Below are positions 18,305 through 25,993 of a stretch of 64,000 nucleotides of DNA, piece after piece. Source of the stretch: Desmonostoc muscorum FACHB-395 (GTDB lineage Bacteria > Cyanobacteriota > Cyanobacteriia > Cyanobacteriales > Nostocaceae); assembly GCF_014698035.1 (NCBI RefSeq), contig NZ_JACJSF010000021.1, forward strand, positions 51,619 through 115,618, in the 5' to 3' direction. The notes beneath the pieces were generated by a model. That model did no database searches and was not told where the DNA came from. It saw only the letters and a list, made by a program, of their open reading frames with translations. A program made the translations under genes and the position numbers. Position 1 is the first letter of the stretch; each line of letters begins with the position of its first letter.

Positions 18305-18420
18305 ATTTGTCATTAGTCATTAGTCATTAGTCATTAGTCATTTGTCATTTAACTTCTGACTTCTGACTTTTGACTCCTGAATTCTGAATTCTGACTCCTG
18401 ACTCCTGACTCCTGACTTTC
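18305..18420. repeat. Short tandem heptamer repeats (STRR-type)
   Basis: TTAGTCA is repeated about four times (18311-18345), followed by degenerate CTGACTC/CTGAATT units to about 18420. Tandem heptamers of this sort are a known feature of heterocystous cyanobacterial genomes. They fill the gap between the cytidylyltransferase and lhgO. Confidence 0.8.
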
Positions 18421-18423
18421 TTT

Positions 18424-19197
18424 CTACCATGCCTTCCAAGGAGCCTGATTGTTTTTCCATAGCCCCTCTAGATAGTTTTTATCGCGTAAAGTATCCATCG
18501 GTTGCCAAAAACCATCATGTTTAAAAGCAGATAGTTGTTCCATGTCAGCTAACTTTTCTAATGGCTCTTGCTCCCATACTGTAGAGTCATCAGCAATCAA
18601 ATTGATTACTTCTGGTTCTAACACAAAATAACCGCCATTAATCCAAGCTCCATCACCTTCAGGTTTTTCCCGAAAGCTGGTAATTTTAGTTTGCTCATAT
18701 CCCAAAGAAATGGCTCCAAAACGTCCGGCTGGTTGAACCGCTGTGAGTGTTCCTAATGTATTTTGCTCTTTATGAAACTTCACTAGCTCGGTGATATTAA
18801 TATTACTTACACCATCACCATAAGTAAAGCAAAAGGTCTCATTACCAAGATGTTCCCTAATTCGCTTTAAGCGTCCGCCTGTCATGGTATTATCACCCGT
18901 ATTGACTAAGGTAACACGCCAGGGTTCTGCATAACCAGAATGCACGTTCATCTGGTTAAATCGCATATCAAAGGTAACATCTGACATGTGTAAGAAGTAG
19001 TTAGCAAAATACTCCTTAATTATGTAACCTTTGTAACCGCAACAAATTATGAAGTCATTAATACCGTGGGCGGAGTAAGTCTTCATTATATGCCAGAGAA
19101 TTGGCTTACCACCAATCTCAACCATCGGCTTGGGTCTGATACTAGTTTCTTCACTGAGGCGTGTACCAAGACCACCAGCCAAAATCACCGCTTTCAT
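18424..19197 (-). CDS. rfbF: Glucose-1-phosphate cytidylyltransferase
   Basis: A 257-aa nucleotidyltransferase of normal RfbF length. It opens MKAVILAGGLGTRLSEETS, has RPKPMVEIGGKPILWHIMK (the sugar-phosphate/NTP site), FCFTYGDGVSN with the metal-binding aspartate, and the typical C-terminal FWQPMDTLRDKNYLE. It makes CDP-glucose from CTP and glucose-1-phosphate. It is the first gene of the minus-strand polysaccharide island, as in the Anabaena HEP island, so the promoter is probably in the 467-bp gap upstream. Confidence 0.92.
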   Translation of the reverse strand: MKAVILAGGLGTRLSEETSIRPKPMVEIGGKPILWHIMKTYSAHGINDFIICCGYKGYIIKEYFANYFLHMSDVTFDMRFNQMNVHSGYAEPWRVTLVNTGDNTMTGGRLKRIREHLGNETFCFTYGDGVSNINITELVKFHKEQNTLGTLTAVQPAGRFGAISLGYEQTKITSFREKPEGDGAWINGGYFVLEPEVINLIADDSTVWEQEPLEKLADMEQLSAFKHDGFWQPMDTLRDKNYLEGLWKNNQAPWKAW

Positions 19198-19407
19198 GCA
19201 ATTACCTCGGAGATTTGTAGGGATATTATTTTATTTGACTTTTCGACATGAAGAGGATGCACTTAGATAGAGAAAAATTGATTTCTGATTTGTTTTTCTC
19301 CGTCAACAATCTAACTGTAATTTCCCCCAAAATTATAAAGGAAAGATAAATTAACATCTTTTCTATATAAAAGCTCTATGAATATCTATAAACATGAGAT
19401 TGAAGAA

Positions 19408-19531
19408 GAATTCAGAAGTCAGAATTCAGGAGTCAGAATGAATCAGTGGATTCATCCACCAGTCGCACAAAATTCATTATGTTAGCGGATAGCTAAGGTT
19501 TAGCCCATTCTGGCTCCTGACTCCTGAATTC
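19408..19531. repeat. Dispersed GAATTCAGGAGTCAG element, copy 1
   Basis: Arms GAATTCAGAAGTCAG (19408) and CTGACTCCTGAATTC (19517) enclose a core with TTGTG-type CGCACAAAATTCATT and GTTAGCGGATAGC. The reverse complement of this core matches the core of the element at 38982-39153, so the two are inverted copies of one repeat. A partial copy is near 50970-51005. Confidence 0.7.
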
Positions 19532-19577
19532 TATTTCGATCAATTACTTAATTAAATAAAAATGTTACCAAATAAAT

Positions 19578-19607
19578 AACTAGGGCTAGCTGATGCTAAC
19601 CCTAGTT
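19578..19607 (-). terminator. Terminator of the vWA-PP2C-kinase operon
   Basis: AACTAGGGCTAGCTGATGCT continues to AACCCTAGTT: an 8-bp outer stem and a 4-bp inner stem with a TGAT loop. On the minus strand it is followed by a T-rich stretch (TTATTTATTTGG). It lies 58 bp past the stop of the kinase gene. Confidence 0.7.
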
Positions 19608-19664
19608 AGGCTTGATTTCTCCAATCAAAACCGATAATATGCGAGTAAAAAAACTTACTTGTTT

Positions 19665-21833
19665 TTAGTTAGTTTTTTCCAAATTACTTGAGCTTTGAAA
19701 TAAAGGATCGCATTTGTTTTCTACGACTACACATAAGTTACTGAGTGCTTGCTGATAATTATCCATATCATCTTGCTCAAGAAACATTTTCGCAGATGCC
19801 TGTACATCTTCGATCGCTTTCGCCTGATTTTTGTTAGATTCACTACCACCATATTGTGCTAGTTCATAACGAACCATACCTCGTTTGAGATATACTTTTG
19901 CTAATTTAGGGCTTAGGGTTAATGCTTGGTTAAAGTCAGCGATCGCTTGATTGTATTCTTGTTCATAATTGCTGCTATATTGAGCAATTTGATAATAGAC
20001 AACACCTCGCTGAAAATAAGCTTCTGCTTTCGATACATTACGTTTTATAACCTGAGTGAAATCTGCGATCGCTCTTTTGTAAGCTTGTTGAGATTCACCG
20101 CTATATTTAGCCATTTGGGTGCGGACAATTCCCCGTCTGATATAAGCTTCAATTTCGTTCTTATCCAGACCGATAGCTCGATTATAGTCTGCGATCGCTA
20201 GGTTATACTCTGCATCAGGATCGTTGCTATATTCGGCGAGCATATAGCGGGCATTACCCCGATTCACAAGGGCTTTGGTTTGATTGGGATTGATTTTAAG
20301 AGCTTGACTATAATCTGTAACTGCTCCTTCGTAGTCTTTGAGGTTATAGCGGGCATTGCCCCGATTTACAATTGCTGTGGTATGTGTTGGTTGTTGTTCA
20401 ATTGCTTCGGTTAAGCTGGCAATTGCTTTTTCGTAATCTCGGTCTTTGTAAGCAGTTTGACTCTGCTGATAGTAATCAGCGAAGCTGAGTTTATTAATTG
20501 TCTGGCGAGACTTCAATGTTTGTTGAGTGTAAGCATTTTGGGAAACCAACGGCTGAGTAAATTTAATCATTACGTCGGCATATCCCAATAAACCGAAACC
20601 CAGCAAACAACAAATAACCGGGTACAATTTTGACTTCTTGGAACGTTTATAAGATGAACCGCTTGGAGTAATTACTGGCTGCCAATAATTACCTAAGTGC
20701 GGTGACATACTGCGCTGGGGAAAATGCGGTGTCTGGGTGTAGCGCTTTTTCGCTTTGATTCGCGGTTGGAGATGTTCTCTCGCTTCTATGGCCCGATGTG
20801 ATGGGAAGGGGTCGCGTCCGCCTAATCGCACGGTACGTTCACACCACGGACAGCTACGCATGTGGTTGTTGTAGCGATGCTGGGGATTTGTGGTGCAGGT
20901 AATTAAAGAATCTTCGGCTTCAGCGATGGCTGAGAGCCAAGTCTGGGCATTGGGACGCAACTGTGGGTTGTTGTGACCGTCTTCAAAACAACGGACAAAT
21001 AGTTCTTGTAGGCTGGGATGAAGAATTTCCCAAGGGGGTGCAATGGGGGTAGGTAGGTAGGGTACGTACCGTTTTTGGCTGTAAGTAAAATGCCCCGATG
21101 CAATGCGGGCTTCGTAGGGTGGTGGCTCAATAGAACCTTGAAAAATCCCCGAAAATGGGTGAGTGCCTTCCATTAAAAGTTGGAATACCAGCACTGCTAA
21201 CCCAAATAAATCGTGAGAAATTTCGCGATCGTGTTGGGCAAAAGTTTTATTCTGTAGTTCTGGTGGTGTAAACTCTGGTTTCCCGACTGGGCAGCGATAA
21301 ACAACATTGCTGTTGGGGTCGAGTACTTGGAAAGAGTCTGTGTCTATCAAAGTCACTAGTGCGGTGTCACTGACGAGGATATTTGACTCGTTGACATCAC
21401 CTATACAATATCCACTAGCGTGCAAAGCGGCAAAAGCTGCCGCCAAGTTACGAGCCGTGCGGAGCAGGTACTGATAGTTGAATAGGGGGCAGTGTTGACG
21501 ACGGGTTCTGGGGTTGTAAAAGTCGATGATTGGACGCATCCCCTGAATCCGTGGCATCAAAAAGCCCAAGATGCTATTTTTGCCATCTGGTGTCCGCAAT
21601 AAATCCTCTGGCCAAGCGATAGAGATATGACCCAAACTAGCTGTCGGGTTTTCTGGCGGGTTGGCAAGCATCGCCTGTAATTTATCAGCATGGGCTGTAG
21701 TTGGCTTGTGGTAAATCTTCGCCACCAAGTCATTATCAGATGGCACTGCATAAACACAAGCTTCACCGCCACGCCCCAAACTGACATTGAGGCTGAGGAT
21801 TTCTTTTCTAGGGGAACAACGTAGTACCTGCAT
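19665..21833 (-). CDS. Atypical protein kinase with zinc ribbon, TM helix and TPR repeats (TerY-P type)
   Basis: A 722-aa protein. Residues about 1-325 form a kinase fold: glycine loop LGRGGEACVY, ATP-anchoring lysine in LVAKIY, catalytic loop GYCIGDVNESNILV and metal site LIDTDSFQV. The HRD Asp and DFG Asp are kept, but the surrounding residues differ from ordinary Hanks kinases. A CPWC zinc-ribbon half is at about 335, a membrane helix at about 400-420 (YPVICCLLGFGLLGYADV), and TPR units fill about 450-700. With the vWA and PP2C genes upstream it forms the TerY-P triad, in which kinase and phosphatase set a phosphorylation state linked to a vWA protein. Targets are unknown. Confidence 0.82.
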   Translation of the reverse strand: MQVLRCSPRKEILSLNVSLGRGGEACVYAVPSDNDLVAKIYHKPTTAHADKLQAMLANPPENPTASLGHISIAWPEDLLRTPDGKNSILGFLMPRIQGMRPIIDFYNPRTRRQHCPLFNYQYLLRTARNLAAAFAALHASGYCIGDVNESNILVSDTALVTLIDTDSFQVLDPNSNVVYRCPVGKPEFTPPELQNKTFAQHDREISHDLFGLAVLVFQLLMEGTHPFSGIFQGSIEPPPYEARIASGHFTYSQKRYVPYLPTPIAPPWEILHPSLQELFVRCFEDGHNNPQLRPNAQTWLSAIAEAEDSLITCTTNPQHRYNNHMRSCPWCERTVRLGGRDPFPSHRAIEAREHLQPRIKAKKRYTQTPHFPQRSMSPHLGNYWQPVITPSGSSYKRSKKSKLYPVICCLLGFGLLGYADVMIKFTQPLVSQNAYTQQTLKSRQTINKLSFADYYQQSQTAYKDRDYEKAIASLTEAIEQQPTHTTAIVNRGNARYNLKDYEGAVTDYSQALKINPNQTKALVNRGNARYMLAEYSNDPDAEYNLAIADYNRAIGLDKNEIEAYIRRGIVRTQMAKYSGESQQAYKRAIADFTQVIKRNVSKAEAYFQRGVVYYQIAQYSSNYEQEYNQAIADFNQALTLSPKLAKVYLKRGMVRYELAQYGGSESNKNQAKAIEDVQASAKMFLEQDDMDNYQQALSNLCVVVENKCDPLFQSSSNLEKTN

Positions 21834-21889
21834 AATGAAATTACCGCTAACGGAAGTTATTTAAGATGTGAAACCTGTAAATTGATTGC

Positions 21890-22672
21890 TCATGAGTCGT
21901 TGAATGCAGCTATAATGAGTGTCAAATCATCATCAGTGCGTTGTGTAATTCGGTCTGAGCGTAAAAACTTTACTAACTGCTCCTTCGCTTCTGTCTTATC
22001 TTCGGTATTAGCTACAAATTCAAACAGTGGAAAAAAGAATGGTTTGTGAGGTTCTCCAACAACCATATTCAAAGCCAGCATTTGTAGTCCGTCGGTGATG
22101 ATACCAACATTAACTATGTCGGTGCGCCATAATCTCATCTGCGCTGTATCTAAGGCCGTAGGAGAAGTTAAAAAAGTGGTTTCGTTGATGTACTCGCCGC
22201 TATCAGGTATAGTTAGAGCGAGGAGATTGCCAGTGCTATCTTTTGCCACTGCCAAACCATCACCTATTTGCACTACAGCTACAACTTCTGGTGTGGCAAC
22301 CATCATAATTAAGGTAGTTGCTAGGTCTTGAGGTTGTTTGTCACAAGTAGCCGCTTCAGCCTCCACAGCTTTTTTGGCGGCTAGTATGGCATCATTTAAG
22401 AGCGATCGCACAAACGCATCATCACTCAAAACTTTTTGGGTGATTCCTTTGGTAGAAATGCTTTCTATTGCTGTCTCCACAGCAATCATCGCTCCCACTT
22501 TCCCAAGGCTAGCAGAACCCGCGCCATCTGCTGCGGCTGCCACCAAAACATTATCAGACAATATTTGCCAGTGATGAGCATCCTGACATAACTGCTTGTT
22601 TTTTAAGTGACTTGTACCACATACCGACGCAGCCACAATCCGCCATTGAGCAATCTGTTTTGATATTTTCAT
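21890..22672 (-). CDS. PP2C-family Ser/Thr phosphatase of the TerY-P triad
   Basis: About 260 aa. WRIVAASVCGTSHLKNKQLC starts the PP2C-like fold; LVAAAADGAGSASLGKVGA carries the ADGAG metal-binding motif and VVAVVQIGDGLAVAK the second GDG motif. Later LTLIIAAF has no preceding DN but DDDLT keeps acidic residues. It should dephosphorylate Ser/Thr sites, probably those made by the kinase 56 bp downstream. I chose the ATG at 22672. Alternative starts at 22705 (ATG) and 22738 (TTG, overlapping the vWA stop) give non-family extensions; none has a clear ribosome binding site, which fits translational coupling to the vWA gene. Confidence 0.82.
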   Translation of the reverse strand: MKISKQIAQWRIVAASVCGTSHLKNKQLCQDAHHWQILSDNVLVAAAADGAGSASLGKVGAMIAVETAIESISTKGITQKVLSDDAFVRSLLNDAILAAKKAVEAEAATCDKQPQDLATTLIMMVATPEVVAVVQIGDGLAVAKDSTGNLLALTIPDSGEYINETTFLTSPTALDTAQMRLWRTDIVNVGIITDGLQMLALNMVVGEPHKPFFFPLFEFVANTEDKTEAKEQLVKFLRSDRITQRTDDDLTLIIAAFNDS

Positions 22673-22722
22673 AGATTTTTTTTCAACAGCTCGCTGTGTC
22701 AACATTAAGCTGCGATTTTTAA

Positions 22723-23424
22723 TTAAACAGTCCCCCAACCAATCGGCGGTAGTGCTACCTGTTCGTCTACCTGCGAATGAGAAACAGCTGACATACTAGT
22801 TGATAGCCAGACAAACATCTCGATGAAATTTAGCCCTTTAAGTTTGAGGGGAGTACGTACAGTTATTTGATTTAAACGTGTCATATTCGCATTTTCTACA
22901 CCAACTGTAAAGAATGCTACACGCTTGTTCGCCTCGTCTCCCTGTAAGCGCACAGATGCTTGCTCCACTACATTCTCTAACTCACCTTGGGGTTCTCCAT
23001 CGGTAATCATGAATACCCAAGGACGATAGTAAGCAATCCCATTGGTACGATACTGAGATTTCCGCTCTTGAATTATGTCCAAAGCTTTATGAATGCCTGC
23101 ACCCATTGTAGTCAAGCCCTGTGCCGTTAAAATGGGCGGATTAAATTGATCGGCAGTCACAAAGTCTTGTACTACATTGACATTACTATCAAAAGTGACG
23201 ATCGCCACTTCTACACGTCTTGCGGCTAAGGAATTTTTGACCAATTCATCCTTTAAACTGAGTAAACCCTGATTTAAAGCCTCAATCGGATCTCCTTGCA
23301 TTGAGCCAGATGTATCTAGTAAAAGTACACAAGGACAACGAGGTTCTGGGTTCTCAGCAAATTCTACTACTTCATCAAGTCTTAATGTATCATGCATAAC
23401 TTTTTGTGTTATGTTAAAGTTCAA
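22723..23424 (-). CDS. vWA domain protein (TerY-like)
   Basis: A 233-aa soluble protein with a complete MIDAS: DTSGSM at about 37-42, the threonine in GLTTMGAGIHKAL and the aspartate in FMITDGEPQGE. That is the TerY/vWA type that binds a divalent metal and partner proteins. Its stop is followed within 51 bp by the PP2C start and then by the kinase, all on the minus strand, so it is the first gene of a three-gene operon. The role is inferred from the described TerY-P triads; no tellurite-resistance TerD or TerC gene is seen here. Confidence 0.85.
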   Translation of the reverse strand: MNFNITQKVMHDTLRLDEVVEFAENPEPRCPCVLLLDTSGSMQGDPIEALNQGLLSLKDELVKNSLAARRVEVAIVTFDSNVNVVQDFVTADQFNPPILTAQGLTTMGAGIHKALDIIQERKSQYRTNGIAYYRPWVFMITDGEPQGELENVVEQASVRLQGDEANKRVAFFTVGVENANMTRLNQITVRTPLKLKGLNFIEMFVWLSTSMSAVSHSQVDEQVALPPIGWGTV

Positions 23425-24148
23425 AGCTTTATTTCCTTTTTGTCCGAGTATATAATTTCAGCCGTCGAGGTCACTACAGAATATAGTATCTAGTGGTAGA
23501 TGCTCTAATCTTTATTAAACAAATTATTTTCATGAAGTTCTCAATATATTTTTTAAGAAAAACTTGAGTACAGCTTAGTTTAGCAAAAAAGAGTTTATCA
23601 AAACCCAGTGTTACCTGTTGTAATGTATCTACCAAAAATTTATATCCATTAAACCTACAGTACAATAAATACGTAAACTTTCCCAGATAAGTTTTTAAAG
23701 ATTTTATGTAGAAGAATTTTTCCTTTACAGAAAAATTATTAACCATAATTAATATCTTTAGCTCCAGAAGTATACCAGCGTAACGGCTTTAACGTGGAAT
23801 CAAATTTGCCTGATTTTTGTGAGTAGGCATAAATAAACGTCATTACTAAGGTCTGAAGGTAAGAGTTGTCAGGAGTTGGTAAAATCCAGAATTAACCAAT
23901 ATTTACTGATAGGCTAGCTATGATAAATGTTTCTCTTTATTCATACCTACTTGTGGTTTGAGACAAATTAAGTAAAAAGTACCAAATGTAACAAATAAGT
24001 TATAAAACTTATAATTTTTAAAATATATACATATTTTAAAAGGAATAACTTGTCCGTAGATAAATATTACAAAGAAGAGAAGACTTTATCGTTGATATTT
24101 TCAATCTACAAATGTTCAGTTGTTGATTCCGCAAGAAACTTGAAAAAT
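23425..24148. other. 724-bp AT-rich divergent intergenic region
   Basis: Lies between the vWA operon (minus) and the PATAN regulator (plus), so it must hold both promoters. It is AT-rich with no repeat family seen elsewhere in the window. A 90-codon minus-strand frame at 23474-23746 has no recognisable domain or ribosome binding site and I do not call it a gene. Confidence 0.4.
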
Positions 24149-25534
24149 ATGAATAACTCAGGCGCATTCACCAAACTACGTCCTCTAAGTTTGTTAAGAC
24201 AGTTATCCAATTGCTTTGATAGTACTTGTTTACAAGCATTAAGTAACTCAGTTCGTTGGTCAATTTACTTAGAACAGGGCAAAATAACTTACGCGACTCA
24301 TTCAATAGAACCTTTTGATCGACTAGAACGCCATTTGCGCCGCCTCAGCCACCAAATTCCCTTGCTTACTAGCGAAGTGCGGGTTCAAGTCCGTCTGATG
24401 TTTGAACCTGACTCACACAATCAGTTACTCGAATATGACAGCAATTCCAGAAGCCACCCTCCTGAATATCAGGCGATATCCTGGCTTGTTAGTCAACAAC
24501 ATCTACATTCTACACAAGCAGTAGTGCTGATTCAAGAATTAGTTAAAGAAGTGGTTGAATCATTTTTGCTTATTAAAGAAGGTACTTATGAATTAACAGA
24601 ACCACTTGAGAGAATGCCAAGAATTTGTAGGCTAGATGTGGAAAAGATTCTAGAACGTTGTCAAGGAAGACTACAGAATTGGCAAGCTTTTGTTCCGCAA
24701 ATCTCTTCTCCATATCAACGTCCATATCTGTTGATTAACAGTAAAATTGAGGAAAAAGATTTACCAAAACTTCAGCCAGATTTGATTAATTGGATGAAGG
24801 GTTTCAGCTTGTGTCATCTGGCAACAATTTTGAATCAAGATGAAATTCAATTGGCCCGCAATTTATACCCTTACATACTTAATGGTGCGATTATCTTGCA
24901 TGAACCCGATCCACCATTTGATAAGTTACCAAAGCTATTTGAAGAGCAATCGCTTTTCTCAAAATTAATTCCAGAGGTAGAGAACACCACAAAAGAGCTA
25001 AATAGCAGCATCAACTCTTACCCTGATATTGCTGAAGAGAATATATCTCCTGTTCCACGATTACCACAGATTTCTCTTCCTCCCCAAGAAAACTTTCAGG
25101 AACCAACACTATCAAATAACATAAATCCTGCTTCCCAAAAAGTAACAGCTGCTACTGTAACGGCACAAAAAGTCCACAAAATCGTTTCTGTAGATGATAG
25201 CCCGACAATTCTCAAAGAAATTAGCCGTTTCTTAGAAAATGAAAATTTTTCTGTAGTGACTATTAACGATCCAGTAAAAGCCGTTTTATCAATTATAAGG
25301 CACAAACCAGACTTAATTTTGTTGGATTTAAATATGCTAGGAATAGATGGTTATGAGTTGTGCCGGATTATACGAAATAATTCGATATTTCAAAAAACTC
25401 CCATTATTTTTGTGACTGGGAATAAAGGAATTGTAGATAAAGTAAAAGCCAAATTGGTTGGAGCATCTGGATATCTAACTAAACCATTTACTCGCGCCGA
25501 ATTACTTAAAATAGTCTTCATGCATTTGACTTAA
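24149..25534 (+). CDS. PatA-like response regulator (PATAN + receiver)
   Basis: About 461 aa. The N-terminus MNNSGAFTKLRPLSLLRQLS and following WSIYLEQGKITYA match the PATAN domain of PatA; a linker of about 60 residues follows. The C-terminal receiver (about 345-461) is intact: VDDS acidic pair, phospho-acceptor LILLDLNM, FVTGN and LTKPF. PatA-type proteins lack a classical output domain and act through protein contacts in heterocyst patterning, phototaxis or motility. An alternative TTG start at 24050 has a good AGGA site and would add 33 residues; I prefer the ATG because PATAN homologs begin there. It is a PatA paralog, not necessarily patA. Confidence 0.82.
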   Translation: MNNSGAFTKLRPLSLLRQLSNCFDSTCLQALSNSVRWSIYLEQGKITYATHSIEPFDRLERHLRRLSHQIPLLTSEVRVQVRLMFEPDSHNQLLEYDSNSRSHPPEYQAISWLVSQQHLHSTQAVVLIQELVKEVVESFLLIKEGTYELTEPLERMPRICRLDVEKILERCQGRLQNWQAFVPQISSPYQRPYLLINSKIEEKDLPKLQPDLINWMKGFSLCHLATILNQDEIQLARNLYPYILNGAIILHEPDPPFDKLPKLFEEQSLFSKLIPEVENTTKELNSSINSYPDIAEENISPVPRLPQISLPPQENFQEPTLSNNINPASQKVTAATVTAQKVHKIVSVDDSPTILKEISRFLENENFSVVTINDPVKAVLSIIRHKPDLILLDLNMLGIDGYELCRIIRNNSIFQKTPIIFVTGNKGIVDKVKAKLVGASGYLTKPFTRAELLKIVFMHLT

Positions 25535-25577
25535 ATTAACCACAAAATCTAATAATGATGAGCTAGTAAGGATAAAT

Positions 25578-25697
25578 ATGGCTACAGTTTTGGTTGTTGA
25601 AGAGGCATTACGAGAGTATGTGCAACGTCGAAAGCAACTGAAAATTCTAGAGCTATTTGGCATGATTGAATATGACGATGATTATGACTACAAGTAA
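25578..25697 (+). pseudogene. Truncated VapB-type antitoxin remnant
   Basis: A 39-codon ORF with AAGGA seven bases before the ATG. The peptide contains EEALREYVQRRKQLKILELF and ends YDDDYDYK, matching the C-terminal helix and toxin-binding tail of VapB antitoxins, where this segment follows a DNA-binding part of about 25 residues that is missing here. No vapC toxin follows; instead a dispersed repeat begins 21 bp after the stop. A deleted or degenerate toxin-antitoxin locus is the likely reading; expression as a small peptide cannot be excluded. Confidence 0.6.
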
Positions 25698-25717
25698 CAT
25701 TATCGGAGTGGATGAAA

Positions 25718-25760
25718 GTTAACGAACCGCAGAGGCGCAGAGAACGCGGAGAGAATAAAG
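25718..25760. repeat. Dispersed CAGAG-type repeat, copy
   Basis: AACGAACCGCAGAGGCGCAG followed by AGAACGCGGAGAGAATAAAG. Same family as 3012-3078 and 60364-60425; it abuts the VapB remnant and may mark the point where the locus was disrupted. Confidence 0.7.
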
Positions 25761-25903
25761 AGGGATTTTTATATCACAAAACTTGTCAGCATGTTTTTAA
25801 TGATGTGCAACGGCTTACTAGGGGCGATCGCATAAAATGTAAAGATAAAGCAAAAAAGCGATATTGTTCTGCGAGTCTAACGTAGTAGGATTGTTCAAGT
25901 GAA

Positions 25904-25952
25904 AGGGTACGCCTAGCGGGATGAGTAGCCATCGATCGCTAGTAGGCACCCT
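25904..25952. promoter_or_regulatory. Inverted repeat in the pheT leader
   Basis: AGGGTACGCCTAGCG and CGCTAGTAGGCACCCT form an imperfect stem around an 18-nt centre that includes a GATCGATCG-like core. It lies 42-90 bp upstream of the pheT start, so it would be in the leader or promoter. Function is unknown. Confidence 0.35.
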
Positions 25953-25993
25953 AAAATAAGAACAAAAGACGATTCCTAAAACAAGCACACTCC

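Larger units (their letters stand above)
19198..19664. other. 467-bp intergenic region upstream of rfbF
   Basis: The likely promoter region of the polysaccharide island on the minus strand. It contains a dispersed repeat at 19408-19531 and a strong hairpin at 19578-19607 belonging to the end of the kinase gene. The stretch 19198-19400 is AT-rich with no ORF. I cannot assign a specific operator. Confidence 0.45.

Noticed and set aside
23474..23746. 90-codon minus-strand frame in the vWA-PATAN gap
   Set aside because: AT-rich, no domain, no ribosome binding site, composition like the flanking non-coding DNA.
25904..25952. T-box-like leader for pheT
   Set aside because: No T-box sequence or antiterminator seen, and cyanobacteria are not known to use T-boxes; only an inverted repeat is called.
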